A stretch of 64,000 bases of DNA from Mycteria americana (lineage: Eukaryota; Chordata; Aves; Ciconiiformes; Ciconiidae), in contig NC_134369.1 in the NCBI RefSeq assembly GCF_035582795.1, positions 62,992,001 to 63,056,000 on the forward strand, written 5' to 3'. The position numbers and the translations under genes are program-made. This document shows, one piece after another, positions 26,301 through 41,300 of this stretch (position 1 is its first letter; each line of letters opens with the position of its first letter). The notes below the pieces were generated by a model. It searched no databases. It was not told the DNA's origin and saw only the letters and a list, made by a program, of their open reading frames with translations.

Positions 26301-29300
26301 CATAGGCAACAGATAATGAAGGAAGAAATATACGTTTGCATTAATCTGGTATCTGTGGTTTTATAATAAGAGTTTGTTTTACAGTTGAAAAACAGCTGTG
26401 TAGGAATTTACTTGAGTGTTTGAACTCTTTCAGTATTATGGTCCAAGGCAAAATAAACAGGTTAAAGCAAAGTAGAACAAATGCAGTCAGGCTTTAATAG
26501 TGACAACCACTCCAAAAAAAACTGGGGAATGGGAGTAATTATTGGTCAATTTTGGTAATTCAGAACACTGTTATAATGTTAATACAATGAAGAAAACAGG
26601 GGATGCACTTAAAAAGTAGCAGTATGTGAACATACTGTTATTCTTTAGGTTTCATCTCTCAATTCTGCAGAAGCTAAATTAGAGAAATAAAACAAACAGG
26701 TAGTTTATGGGAAACCTAGAAGAAAATAATTGCTTATGCTGTACACAGCACAGGCATTGGTTATGCCTCAGCACAGGCAAGCTAAAATAAAAGGCTATCA
26801 ACTGCTGAAGTTTTAATGCAGCCAAAAAAATAAACTAAATGTATATAGCAGTTGGCCCGTCAGTTTTTATACATTAGTATGGCAGCTCAGATAGATAATA
26901 TGGAGGAGATTATGTAATATATGATTTTTGTAAAAGATTTTTTATGATAGGTGACAACAAAAAGATAACCAAGAAATTCAGTAAGAAGTCTACTTCAGTC
27001 AAGTTGCATTTGTCATAACTGCACTTTGAGGTGAATGTCAGCTGCCACACCTTTCACCTCAAAGATCGCGAACAAAAGGAACTGCTTTCAGTGCTTATGC
27101 CTTTTTATATTTTTTATTTTCTCTGTGTATATAACCGTTTACCTTTGGGGGTTTTTTTTAAGTTTTCATCTGTCTCTTTATGTTGTGTTGTCCTAGCTAT
27201 ATCGTTCAGTAGTTATGTTGTTCAGTAGGAGAAGAGTATGGTTGTCCAAGAAGTTATTCGTACCTTAGGGCAACAATAGAAGCACATAAGTGCTCTTGAT
27301 TTTTTTTTTTTTTTTTTTTAAATATGTATGAAAAGAAGACGACTAAACTGAATTAGCACTGATGTTTGGTCTTGCATCTTGTTTCTTGTGGTGCTATGCA
27401 TGGAGATTTTCTCTGAATAGTTTTATTTAAAAAACACTTAAAAACACAGAATGCCTAAGAAGATTTATGTAACATCCCAATAAAAATGACAGCATGACCT
27501 GAGTGTTAAGGCAGTTAATGAGTTAACGCTGTCATATGGAAGCAGGCGCACATCTTTCATCACGCTAAAATCAAAATCAGTTAGGTAACTGCCTGAGGTA
27601 CAGGCTTCATGCTTCAGCTCTTAATTTTTTTTTTTGTCTATAAAAGCCTGTAAAATTCACATAAAAGAATACAGAAGTTTAAAAAATAAACAGTCTTTGC
27701 TTTTTAGATAAACAGAATTTTTCCAAGTTTCATCTTGATTTTAAAATTAATAACTATAAAATCAGATGATATAAATTGTAACTCATTCCTTAAAGCATCT
27801 TGACTAGAATCACTTTAGTCCTTTGTAACTGTCTCGTTCGTTGTGAGGTATGAACTTTTGTCCCTTCTCAAAAAATCTTAAAATAATTGGATGTTACTGT
27901 ATAAATTTAGAATTCTTTTATGAATCCTGCAGAGCTCTTCGCTTGAATATGTCACTCATCTCTGTGGGTGATAATGTTTTAAAACTATGCTTGAAAATAA
28001 AAATTTTCTTTGAGCAGTTCTGACTTGGATAATTTGGGAATTCACTGATATCAGTTGTGATTTGGAAGATAAATAGAAATGCCAGTCCTTATTTTTCTTC
28101 TTTATAGCTGTTTGCCGTAAACCTTTGCTATGGCTAGATAGACATCTAGCTGAATCAAAGATAAAGCTTTCCACTTGAATTGCTTCATTTGTAGGAAAGA
28201 ATAAAAATAAGAGGGAAGGGAGGGAGAAATGCTCTTCAGTGTAGCACCAGCTACCCTTGCCCAGATATGTGTCATTTATAGGTGCTACTGTTTAATTTTT
28301 GAGTATACGTTTATAAAAGGTAGTTTCTTTTTCTTTTGGCATAATGGCCTTTGTAAGCACATTGTTCTGGATATTTAACTGGATTGTTATTTTGTCATAT
28401 CAGCAACCTCTAAGCTCCAAGGAATCAGTGAAACAGGTTTGGTGAAAAGTGCAGTAAGACTGTATCTGTAGGCAAATTTAAAGCTCATTATGTAAAGGCG
28501 TACCTATTGCTATAGTATACTATTGGAGATATCAAATGCAAATTAACTGTATAGTTAATTCTGTGAGCAGATTTTAAAAATGGAAGCAACTAGGGGGTCT
28601 AGATGTTAGTCTTTGGCAGTAGGTCTCTGAAATCCCATGTCTCTCTTCCATCTAAGGCAAAAAAGAGTCCCATTTTTGGCTTGCAAATGTAAAAACTCCT
28701 TCATGTCCCTGGAACTGAAGTCAGAGTCCAGATGAAAGGTAGTGAACTGCTTTCAAAAGCTTTTCCAATTGTGTTGTATTATTTCAGTCAGCTCTGACTG
28801 GGCTTTTGGACTTGCTGTTTGTCACATCGTTACCTTTTATTAGGAGTGATGTGGCAGCCTTGTCATGTTACAGAATACTAAAGGTACAATCGGTAACAAA
28901 ATTGAAAAGACAAATTTGACAGTTACTTAAGCAGGGGTAATGTAAAAACAAAAATCTTATGTTTGAGCAGCCCAGAAAAGATCAGTTCCTTAGGTTATCA
29001 CATATATGGGGGGGGAAAGTACTACTACTCAAAACAACTAGAATGTTTTCTGTGGTTTCTCATGGACTAATCAAACTTCATTGGAAAAGCCATGACTATA
29101 GTGGATGTAAATAGCAGTTAAGAAGTTCTGGGACTGACAGAGTTGTACACCTGAAAAGTCTACCTGGCTAGTTGATTTAGGGGGTCAAAGGAGTGGAAAG
29201 AATATTGTCAAGTTCTTAGAGATGGCTGCTTTTGATCCTCCAATCCATCCTCTACCACAACGAAGTAGGATAATTTTCTCAGGATTTTCAGAAAGGAGTC

Positions 29301-32300
29301 TTTCTGCAGAGAGACACCAAGGTGACCTAGGGTTGACATGATGCAGTGTTACAGGTTGGCTGTTCTGGTAAGAGTTGGAAGGCCAAGGACTGAGGTTGCA
29401 GTAGCAAAAGCTGATCTAAATCACTGTTGCCAAATTAATGTTAGCAGTGGTGCTTTCGTGATTGCATCGTGAGCTGCTTCAGAAAGGGAAACTGGTAGGA
29501 AGATAACTTAATTTTAATAGTTCAGATAGTTGAGTTTTCTGTGGTTTTAGCTCTCTGAAACATCTCTACTAGGTCAAATGTGTATGGTTGCAGGCGAAAG
29601 ATTTTGGATCAGGTTAAAACAGTCTTGGCACTGAACCTTGAACTTGATGTGGATATGCAGTCCCAGTGCTAGAGCTGGGGAAGGAGCAAGTGAATGGACA
29701 CTGCTGCTTCCTACTGCCTTTTCTCCCAAGAACACCTTGGGAGATTGTGACAGATTAGAGCCAACGCTGAAAGTGGGTTTTTTTGGTTTTGTTTTGGTGT
29801 GTGTTTGGTTTTATTTTTTTTAAGCTTAAAAGAACTCTTTTCCTTCCCACATTCTTATTTACTCTTGGATAGGTTTATAGGTAGCAGTAATACCTCTTTC
29901 TGGCTTTCATTTTGCTTTGTTAGATAAGGTAAGTCTTTGCTATTCTCCTTTTACAAGACAGTCTCTTCATTATTCTGGTCACTGAAGTAGTCATAATTTG
30001 CATCTGTTCAAGTTTTGGCTGATCCCCATAAAACCTGGTAAGAATTGCAGATGTATTGTTAGTCCCTATCAGTTTCCTGGGCATCACAAACTGAGCACCC
30101 GTTGGTTTCAAGAGTTCTTTTACTTCAAGGGCTGACAGGTATGCTGGCTGAAAACTTTGACAAGACTTGAGTCACTTCAGAGTGAGGGGCAGTTCTGTAC
30201 AGTGTCACTAACACATCGCACTCTTAGAATAACCTTTCCTGATTCCTCCTAGAGTCATGCTTGCCTTTCATTCAGCAGCATTACATTGGAAGATAGCTAT
30301 TTTCTTATGACCAAAGTAGCTGGTCCAGGTGGTTCTTTATTTTCAGCCAATACACCATCTGCTTGTATCCAAAATTTCAAAACTTGGATGCATAGGTTTA
30401 CATTGTCTTACTGGATTTTAGCTCACTTCAGACAACTGAAGGACACATTAGATGAATTCTAGTCTTAGCAGTACACATATGATGCATTCCAACTTTATCA
30501 GTATATCTTTCAATTGCTTTTTTGCTCATTGAAAACTTTGGCAGACTCTTCTTTTGCCTATATGATAACTGAATTGGAATAAATGTGTAATCATAATTTT
30601 GTGCTTGATTAAAATCAAAGCCCTGTGAAATGTGGACAACTGGTAAACACCTTCTGCTTCTTTTACAGGGGAACCTGGAATATCTTAGTTTTGTGTGTAG
30701 GAACCTTTAAGTATTACTCTTGGCCGTTCAGCTTCCATTTTTAATTTCTTGCCAGGAGAGGCTTTTTCCTTACACTTTATAACCTTGTTAAATGTCCCTG
30801 GCTATGGCTACAGCTGCATCTTATCTTATGTTGGTATTTATCTGCACGTATTTACCAATTACTACTGACTACTGCATTTTTATTGTTACCATGCAGTCCA
30901 GTTCTTATGGAGTGTTACGCTTAAAGCACAAATGCTCTGTTTTCACTGTCACTTCAATTATAGTGCCATTCCTTAAAAGTAAAAATGAGAAGCCCAAGCC
31001 TAAATAAAGATGTATTTGAATGTTAAAATACTATTGTAGCGTATCAAGCAGCAGGTAAAGACAACCGATAGGCTAGGAGAAATACTTGGTTGAGCATAAA
31101 TGTAAAAATGGAGGTTTGTTAGCTAGTGAGAAAATATGTGATTTCTTAAAGCATAGGCATACAACCCGCAGAGAAAGAATGTAGAGGCTGATCACTTGAA
31201 CCTGTTTTTCTTGGGGAAATCTTGCATGGTTTACTGTTATATTTCAGCATAAAAGTAAATAAAATATTTCACTTGAGGGTGGCGGGAGGGAAGAGGAAAG
31301 AACTTCAAAGGCATAATGTGAGGGGGAGAAGCGCAGTTTGACCGTAGGATTTCTAATCATGTGAAGTATGTGGAGGGCAGATTATACTGTAATGCAGTTC
31401 TAGAGAAGTTAGAGATAGCAGTTAGTCTAGTAAAGAGTTTCCCCTAGAATGAGGAGAAACCCCGAGAGTGAAAGGTGAGCAATGATCAAAAGCCATTTCC
31501 CTACAAGGGAAAATGTGTAATAATATAGACCATTCCCAGAGCATGTCTAGTTCATCAAGCATTTTCTTTTTAAAACTGGAATGTGATTAAGTTATTGTCT
31601 TTGCTCTGAAGACTTGATGGTTTAAGTTCTCAAGTGTTAAAGCCCTGAGTTTGTGACAAAATACTAGAAAACAGTGTAGATATGATTCATCACGGTTATA
31701 TTGTGTACAACAGAACCATAGTTCTTTGATAGGGTATGACCGAAAACAATATCCATTAAATGCAGAGATAATTTAAATGAGAAAGTAGTACATAATTGAT
31801 TTGGTAATCGGGTAGAGACCTTCATTATAGCACCTGTGAGAAGGATTCTGCCTGCCTTATACAAATTCCTCTCCTTCTTGTCATCCTTTTCCCATGGGTT
31901 GTGGTTAGTCTCACATGCTTAACACCTCTGGATAAGGAGTATGTGCTCCAAACACTAGGGATTGGAGTGTGGGCTAGTGCTTATCTTAAGTAGGTAAGTA
32001 TCATAAGTATTTCTTTAGCATTAGAATGGTAGGATGCTTGAAGGAAAATGTCTATTTAGAAGGTAATGAATGCTCCAGATTGTTACTTCTCTGTACAGCT
32101 CTGCTGGATCAGTTTTAATCGAAAAGCACTTGACAAATCGACACACATATGTGATCTACAGTCTTTTAGCCTGTCATACTCTGTTAACCTCAATACTTTC
32201 TTCTCCATGCAGCTTCCTTCTCAAAGAATTGAGGAGCCAGTGATAGTAAGGGAAATGTATGATGTAGCAGTGTCTCTGATTCAGTCATTTGATGAGTTGG

Positions 32301-35300
32301 AGATGAAGAGCAATAGGTAAGATACAGTTTGAGATCTGGAATCAGTGGTTCTTTGGGGAAATGAGACACTAATTAAGGAACAGCAGCAGCCCATGTATTA
32401 TAGTTATTAGTGGTAACTTAATTTTCTATGCATCTCTGCTTTTATTTTATATAGTCATGTGATTTCTACTCAGGTTAGTCATACTAAGATTGCTTGTATG
32501 TCTTACTGAATGCCCTGTGTTCTTGAAATACACTTCATGCCCTGGAGTGTATGTGACCATTCAAGCCAGCCATGTCATCTGGAAACTAGATTCTTTGCTG
32601 CAGACCAGAGCTGAATATTATTTACATGAAGAATATAACTAGAACTACTATTTTGTATTGTAAACTAAACCATACATTAAGCCATGAAAAAAGAATACAA
32701 ACTAGGCATTAATTTTCACTGGCTGTTTAATGCCTTACTGTCTTTTGAAATCAGTAAATATTAATTTGTTTTACTGTCTGCATTTTGTAAATTGATGTTT
32801 AGTATCTGAAAATGTAGTAAAGTTGCTTGTCCAACTTTGGTCTAACACCGAGTGCATGCTTACTTTAGGAATGGTTTTTGTTCCCGTATATATTAATCAT
32901 TTATAAATGTATGCTGAAAAAAATATTTCGTAAGCTTAACTTTTCTTCAAACTTTGTATTATGTAAACTTTGAAATTTTAAGAAAGTATTACTTAAGCTC
33001 ACCTGAGCAGTTAAGTGAACCCCTGAAGTATAAGTGTTGATGGAGGTACATAAATGCAATAAATTTGACACCAAATTTTTTACAATATATAGTGACTTCT
33101 GAGCTTTTTTAGTGATGATTTCTTTTGATCTTTTCAATTAAGCTGTTTTACTGTAGTTTAGACTAGCCAAATTAAACTACCTTTTACTAATAAGCTACCT
33201 TTTATAAGGAAACATGAAGGCATTAGCATTTCAGTTTTCAAATACCAAAAGGGTTATTACGAACATCCATTGAAATGTACCTTCCATTAAAAACTATACT
33301 TTCCATTCATTATATAGATTGAGAGTAGAGGCTTTCAAGATGCCTGAAAAAATTTTACATCAGGAATGATTACAACGAAAAAATACGAGTTCTATATTAC
33401 ATTAAGGTGATTTTAGCTTCTTAACTCATAACAGATAAACTTAGAGGGAGACCTCTTTGAATTAATGTCATGACCTGTAGTTCTTGATAATGGTTAGCTT
33501 TTTTACACGCTAGGCTTTTGTTAAAGGTGTCTAGTGATATTTCTAGAATACAAGAGTATTACATATGCTTGAAAAATTACTGAATAAGTTTGCATAGAAT
33601 TCTGCAGTAGTATACTGCCTTTTTGTTTTAAGATCTTTGGTAACCTAATTTTGATTAATTTCATTGCTAAATAAGAATGTTTCTGTCTTCACATAATTTT
33701 GAAGACAAAACTAAACCTAGTGGTCTACTTCCAATGTTTATATACCGTGTCTTTCGGAAAGCATAGTTGCAAATAGTGTTCTGAATTCCATTTCTTTAGG
33801 AATTTTAAATAATATATGTTACAAAAAATGTCCAGTTCTGCTTGTTCTTGTTCTTTCAGAATAAAATAACTTGGGGTAATAAAGTAGACTGAGGTTGTAA
33901 AACTAATGAAACTGCATATTTTTGTTAGGGAGAAGAAAAACTTGAGTGTTAAATCAGAACGGGGAAGTGTGCTAGTGTTTTTACCAGGTGACTATATGTC
34001 TTAATAACTTTCTTTTTCCTTATTTGTTATCTAACAAGACTTCTTTTGGCACTTCTTCCAGGGATTTATTAAACACATATTTAACTCAGGCTGATTGGTC
34101 TATTTGGGTATTTTTCTTGCAAACTTGTTTAAATATGGCAATAATTGGAAGAGCTGTGAGTCAAAAATTAAGTCTTTGTATGTGTTAAAAATGAAGTTAC
34201 AGTAATAAAATTAATTCTACCATTAATACACAGAAATTCAGTTGCTCAATTTTTTAGATTAGTTATTAAATATTGTATGAAGTTGTTAGGATTCTTTTAG
34301 AGACATTTTCTTATCTGCATATAGTGTAGTGTCTTCCCTGGATTTTATTTAGATTCTCGTAGTAAAAGTTAAAATTGACTTTTTTCTTTCCATGTACATT
34401 GGTTGGTGTAGTAGGAATGCTCTAAAGCACGCAGGGCAACATAGTCTATAATGATCAGAGAACTGGTTATATGTAGTTTTAGTTGTCTTTAAACAGTAGG
34501 CCTGAGTTATTTTCCACAGCCTCTAAAATCTAGCTAAGGGGTTCAAGTAAGAATGACTACCAAAACAAAAGCATACAATAATTTTTGTGTAACTAGGCTG
34601 CAGCCTAGGTTTCCCCAGCATCACAAACCCATTACCTGGTGCTTTCACGTATTCTTTTACTTCATGGACGTGAAAGTTTGCTAGTTGAAAACTTTGAAAA
34701 GGCTTGGGCACGTTCTAGTGGAGAGTCACCTCGGAGTCAGGAGCAGCTGTTTCCTTGGGCACAGTGAAGTCTATCCCTACCACAACTTTCTAACTCTCTG
34801 TAAAGTCTTTATGAATGTCATTTCCTTGCTGTGTTGAGCTTAGCACTAGACATGCTAGCGCTAGGGCTGGAAACACAGCACACCAGCAGAAAAATATACT
34901 GCGCTTGCAGAGTAGCTTTCAGTGGCAGGTGCTCCCCACCAGCTAAAAGGCATTAGAGCTGCCTTTCTTAGACTTACCTTCTGTATGAAATCAATGGGTA
35001 GAAGGAATTACTTCATTGTGTCAGTGTAAGACCCTTTCTAGTTTGCCATGAATAAAGTAGGGAGACCATCTGTGTTGCCTCTGGCCTCTCGTACTGGTGT
35101 TGTCTGGTGTGCTTTCAGACTTCCTCAGGCTCTCTGAGTCTTCATTTCAGGCTGAAATTACTCTTTAGCACTTTCAACTCCCAAATCTTTTTTTGTCTTT
35201 CAGGTTTTTTTTACTGTGCTGCTATCCCTGATGGCTTATAACTGCAACTGATAAAATTAAACTTTTTGTTTAAGTACATTTGGTAAATTAATGAGAACCC

Positions 35301-38300
35301 GTGTAGATAGTGCTTTCTGAATGAGCTGGTACTCAGGTTTGTTTTTTATTGTTACTGTTCAGTGTTTGACCTTGGCCTGTTTTATAACTGGATACTCCAA
35401 GACTGATCTTGAACACAGGATTAGCAAATACCTCTTGAAATTTTCTTCACAAAAAGTCTTTATACAGAACTGGAGAACAGGGGAGGAGAGCCCTCGGTTT
35501 ACAAGAGTGCAGCTGAGAGAGATTTGGGTAAAAGTAACCTGCACATTTAGGACGCTGATTTGAGATGCCTAGATTTTTTGAGTGCTTACAATTACATAGC
35601 ATTTTGTACATTCAAAATAACACTCCCATTGACATTTCAAGCTGAGTAGGCATCAGCAACCAGAAAGAGTAGTGCTGTGCTGAGGAGTACCGTTAAGTGA
35701 TTTTTGCCTGCTGTCTTTGTGGAACTCAGTGATGGGGCAGAATCCGCTTACACAGAGCAGCTGCAGCTGTCTTGAGCATGCAGCTGCCATGTTTTCCCTT
35801 CCTGTTGTAATTACCTGTCTTGTTCAATGTTTAATTTTTTTTTATGTTGCTGAGTCTGACTCTACAGATAAATATCCTTCAGTACTCAGCTCTCCTTTGA
35901 TTCCAGAGCTAGTCCGTCCCCTAGGTACTCAATGATACAAAGTGCCATGTTAAAGTGTACAGTGATTTTTTTTTTTTTAACATGTATGCATAAGTATGTT
36001 CCCAGTGGGCTGCATTAAGTTTGCACAACCAATCTTAATTCTGGCATTTTTTCGTTTTAGTGCTTGATGTGGCAACCTTAATGTTTCTTGAGCACATACA
36101 TTGATGTATAATTCTTTAGACTTCTTAAAGAACAAACTGGAAAAAGAGGTCAGACTGTGTTGACTGAATTATCACTGAGCTACGCCTTCAAGTACATAAC
36201 ATGCTTCTGCCAGACTAGCTGACGGGCTAAATGAAAGCAACAGTAGGTTGCCATCCACTTCAGGAGCTTGCAGAAGATAGGGTGGCCTGATTTCTCTGTG
36301 CTTCGTATGTGCTTGCTGATGGCAGGAATTGCATAGCTTAAAGCTTTAGGGTTTTCTTTCAAAGGGATTCTGCTGTTACTGTCCTGAGCTTTTATCTCTT
36401 CTACTGGTGTCGATATCTTTGTCTGTTTTTGTATTTTCTTTTGCACTTCTCCATGCCCCACTCCCCTTATTGTCCTGGTATGTTTGCCAAACACGTTTTG
36501 TTAACTGGTTTCTTTTTCATTCCAAGCTCTCTCTCTCCTGGTGGTAGCCTTTTGTTCTGTGTCATGATCAACTCTTGTCACTTGCAGAACTGGGCAGCAA
36601 TTACTGCCTGCTGTGTCTTGTCAGTAATTCCTAGGCTGATTAATAATTACTATCAATATTGGTTACGCAGAGTCTGTTTCTACCAATCATGGATCAAGCT
36701 TCTTCTAATTGTTTTTAAACATAAATTGGATTCAAGCCTTGATGTCTTACTCAGATATGTAACCAGGCAGTATGGCAAGTAGGAAGCATTAGACAGCGAG
36801 ATAGTCAAGCAGTACCTAGTGGGATCGAGTAGGTCTGGCAGGCTGTGTCCAAACAGACCATATCATAGTGTTCTTGTGTTTTCTCTATATCTTTAATTAC
36901 ATGTTCATGAACAGACACATTTTTTCTATATTATAATAGTCTTAAAAAGTGGTACTGTTTTTATATTTCCCAGTGTACCTCTTTTTCTCTACAGTGCTGA
37001 AGGTGTTTTGCTTAGAGCTTTGTTAATTGCTTCGTTATTGTGTTAGTCATTAGTTTGTTATTTGGCCAGTTATTTGTATTCTCAAGTACTCTTACTTCAT
37101 TTGAGCTGTGATGTAAATTAGGCTTTCTGGCTGTCTTTTTTAGGTTCTAATGACATTGCTTTCCCCTGTAGTAGTCTCACACAAAGGACATCTCTGAAAC
37201 TTTTAAACTTACCTCTGATTGCCCCACCACCACCATTTTTTTTTCCTGCTCCAACTCACCTGTTCTTCCCCCAACCCTGACTTCTTTTATCTCTGTTACG
37301 TATAGTCACTTCCCCTCATTTTCCAGTTTCAGTCTTTCTGACTCCAGTAGTTGACTAGTCCTCATGTTCTAGTGCAATTTCTTTTCCCAGCCAACCTTGT
37401 ATTATCACCATGTTGGTTTCTTGTTGAATCTGTTTCTGCTTTGTTTGTCCTAGTTTCTTGTTTTCTGGCCTTTTTTCCTTGCTTACCTTAGCTCAATCAT
37501 GATTTCCAGTCCATCACATATCCTTCTTTCCTCTCGTTTCTGATTTAAGTTATTCTTCTCTCTTATCTCTTCTGAAAATATCTTTCTTCCTCCACTTACA
37601 TTTGTCTTCCTTCCTTCTCACTTCTGAAGTTAAGTAACAGTCATCTAAAGAGTGCAAGAACTTTCACATCCAGGTGCTCAAACTGCATTTAGCCTCACTG
37701 AAAATTGCAGCAATTCTGTACTGCAGTTACAGAATAATTTCATTATTAATATCCAAGCAGGGAAGTCCAGTGTTGGACAGATTTTTGAAAATGGGGCTTT
37801 TGGAATTGAAGTCTCAGTAAGAAGTAAGGTAGGCTTCTCAGAAAGGTTTATGCCTGTGGAGGTGTGCAGGAAGACAGCAAAAATCCCTTAGTCATAAGAC
37901 TTCCCCTGGCAGACATGAAATCCATGCCCTAGATAATGGGCACTGGAACTGCCAAATGTAAGATGGCTAAGGCAGAAATAGCTTCTTCCCTTGGCCTTGC
38001 TCTCAGAAATAGCTTGCTTTGACTGAAATATCCAAATTTATCCTAAACCAGACATTCAGCATGTGGTGGGCGTTGTCAGTTGTAAGGAACTGAAACAAGG
38101 GCTAATAATGGGACACTGGCAGATGGCCTTTATATCTAATATTGCCACTTTAGTAAGTGTAAAATTATGCAAAATGACTCTTGAGAAATTGACTCACGGT
38201 GTTTCAGTGACTCGTTATTACATTTACTGTTTAAGTCTTCTGCTGTTATACAGTGAAAAGGAGGTAATAATGAAAGTCAATTAACAATTTAAGTAGACAT

Positions 38301-41300
38301 GAGAATTGGTTTTAGAATTGTTAGTGATCACTAAAAAGAAAACAAACTCTTGATTACTTTTTCCCTAGGTTTGAGTGAAATAAGCTACATGCACTCATGT
38401 CTCTCAAATATGTTTAACAGAAGGTAAGTTAGACCACATTTGTTTCAGTTCAGTTAAACTTGAACACGAATCCTTCAGCTGTATGAGTTCTAAGTACATA
38501 ATATGATTTAGCACAGAGGTGTAACTAATTTTTATATTCTTGCATCAGTAAATATTTCACTAATACATTTTCTTTAGGTGGCAAGTGTACCCACTTCACT
38601 CACGTGTGACATTAGAGGAACAAAGTAATGTATTTTTGACAACAGTTCCTGGATACAGAAAGGTAAATATTGTGGAATCATTACTTTTTAAAGTGTTTGA
38701 AATGTTTTGCTAGAGTAATAATAGCAAATAATCATGTCTAATATTAGTTGTACCAACTCAAACCATTGTGGGGGCAAAGCAGTTTTGTTTTTTCAAGATG
38801 TAAACTGATTGCCTTTTTTACCAAGCTGTTGTTTTAACTGGTGTTTAGATCTCAAGAGAAGTGCAATAACAGGAAGTTACCCTTAAATTATTGTGTGTCA
38901 CTGTGTTTATCCTTCAGAATAGTTTGTGCATGTCGATTCTTCCATGTGCATGACAGTAGTATGCTGCTGGGGGCACTGCATAGCAAAGTAGTCCCCCAGT
39001 ATGGGGCTGTCTCACCTGCCTTGTACCCCGCATTTTGGTTAGTGTCTTGGTTTTCTTTATCACTGCTAATAGTGTGATGTTTTCTTATGACAAAGGCATA
39101 AGGAAATACTTTGTTCTTCCTCTATACTGTCATATGCTATACCACTTTATTATGCTTTTCTGATCTTAGGACAAGAAAATACAAGTTTTCTTGTGTTGTA
39201 TTGCTCTTTTTAATATGCTGAGCAGAAATACTATGTTGCCATTACCTTTGTATTTCTTCAAAGGAAGTTGGATTTTTCATGTAGAAACATTAATGTGCAT
39301 AGTTTTTTCTTCATGCATTTGTCGCTCATTTTTTGCTTCAAAACTCAGGTTATTCTGTCTACAAACATAGCTGAGAGCTCTGTAACAGTTCCTGATGTTA
39401 AGTATGGTAAGTCATCTAAATCTTGTAATATATGCTTGTATATACACTCTATTTGCGATGTTTTCCTTACTTGTGCTAGTCTAAATCTCCGCAACGTGTC
39501 ACCTTTTTACAAAGCATTGCTGTTGGAGTTTAATTTTCACAGTTGTTGAATTCTTTCTTTCACAACAGAGAACAGTTTTAAATCTGAATATATGAACAAA
39601 TAGTAGAGCTACTCAGTGGGGTGTTGGTTTTAATCTTTATGGGGGGAGGGGGTGTGTGTTTAAATGCACTAACAAGCAGAATCAGACCTCATGTCTCATA
39701 TACCTTAAGCTTTTTATTCACATTCTGACTATTTTGAAATAATTAGATCAGACTAAGCAAATTCTGATATAGAATGTCTAAATACAGAAATGATTGCTTC
39801 TTAATGCTTGTCATCTGCATTAACTGTTTATTATATTTTATGTTAAAATCTCTTTGCAGTTCTGTTAGTATTCAGAGTATCCGGGGTCTGGTTGTTTATA
39901 AATCTAGTGTTCTCTTTATTGGTTTTCGAATAGTTGAAACTTTCCTTTTCTGATGACACAAAATCAACCAGTATTTTTTCCACTGCCATGAGGATAAGTT
40001 GTTTTGTCATAATCCTAGATTTTTTTTTTTTTCTTAATTGCAGTTATAGATTTCTGCTTAACTAGAACTTTGGTTTGTGATGAGGAAACTAATTACCAAA
40101 GTTTGAGACTTTGTTGGGCATCTAAAACAAACTGTAATCAAAGAAAAGGTAAGATGACAATAGGTAATGGAGAGGAATTTTAGAAGCTAACCTTCATGGA
40201 GAATTCTTTGTTGCTTTTCATATTATTAACAGTAAAAAGCATGGATTATTTTTTGCCATGAATACTTTATACAAAAACGTAATTCCTTACCATGTCAGGA
40301 TATTAAAATGTGATTAAACAACTATGCCTGAATGTTTTATTTTGTTCAAGTATTTTTCCAGAGGAATGTTTTGTATTTTATTGAAAAATACTAAAATTTA
40401 TGGGCCATAAAACTTATTAGGTTTCTTTGTTATTTAATAGTAATTTTTCTACCATGGGCCATTTTTAAAAAGGGGAGATAGGTACTGCTAGGTGTTTATT
40501 AACTACTTGTGAGTTTCATCAGTAAAAGAAACTTGCATGTCTGTCACTCTTAAATCAGTTGAAATATCCACAGCAGCGTCTCTAGTGTAGACCAGTGTTT
40601 GTAGCAGAAGGTTAAATAAGATATCATATCAGCTCTTCTAGTAAGACAATACTCTTAAATATCAAAATATTTTTTTTCAGTCAAAAAGAGTACTAAATAA
40701 ATTAATAACAGCGACATCTTTAGATATTAAAAAAATCCTCATTTTTAAATATTATGAGGATTTCACAATTACAGCTTGTGGTGGGTTGACCTTGGCTGGA
40801 CACCAGGTGCCCACCAAGCCACTCTATCACTCACCCTCCTCAGCTGGATGGGGGAGAAAAATTACGACAAAAATTACGAGATGAGGACAAAGGAGATCGC
40901 TCAGCAATTACCATCACAGTCAAAACAGACTAGACTTGGGGAAATTAATTTAATTTATTGCCAATCAAATCAGAGTAGGGTAATAAGAAATAAACCCTAA
41001 ATCTTAAAACACCTTCCCCCCACCCCTCCCTTCTTCCCGGGCTCAACTTCACTCCTGATTTCTGTATCTCCTCCCCCCCGAGCAGCACAGGGGGACAGGG
41101 AACAGGGGTGCAGTCAGTTCATCACACACTGTCTCTGCTGCTCCTTTCTCTTCACGCTCTTCCTGTGCTTCAACGTGGGGTCCCTCCCACGGGAGACAGT
41201 CCTCCGTGAACTTCTCCAATGTGAGACCTTCCCACAGGCTGCAGTTCTTCACGAACTGCTCCAGTGTGGGTCCTTTCCATGGGGTGCAGTCCTTCAGGAA

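Larger units (their letters stand above)
25474..32212 (+). other. TDRD9: TDRD9 intron (6.7 kb)
   Basis: The intron includes a pyrimidine tract at 25970-26003, a T20 tract at 27300-27319 and the antisense coding-like region at 29917-30706. The remainder is AT-rich with no recognised element. Confidence 0.8.
33988..38368 (+). other. TDRD9: TDRD9 intron (4.4 kb)
   Basis: The intron contains the second copy of the antisense repeat (34613-34710), a minus-strand 104-codon ORF at 36180-36494 of unknown significance and a strongly pyrimidine-rich block at about 37190-37640. Confidence 0.8.

Noticed and set aside
37190..37640. Lys/Glu-rich minus-strand frames suggesting a coiled-coil gene
   Set aside because: The + strand is simply pyrimidine-rich, which forces Lys/Glu/Arg codons. 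Stops interrupt every frame.
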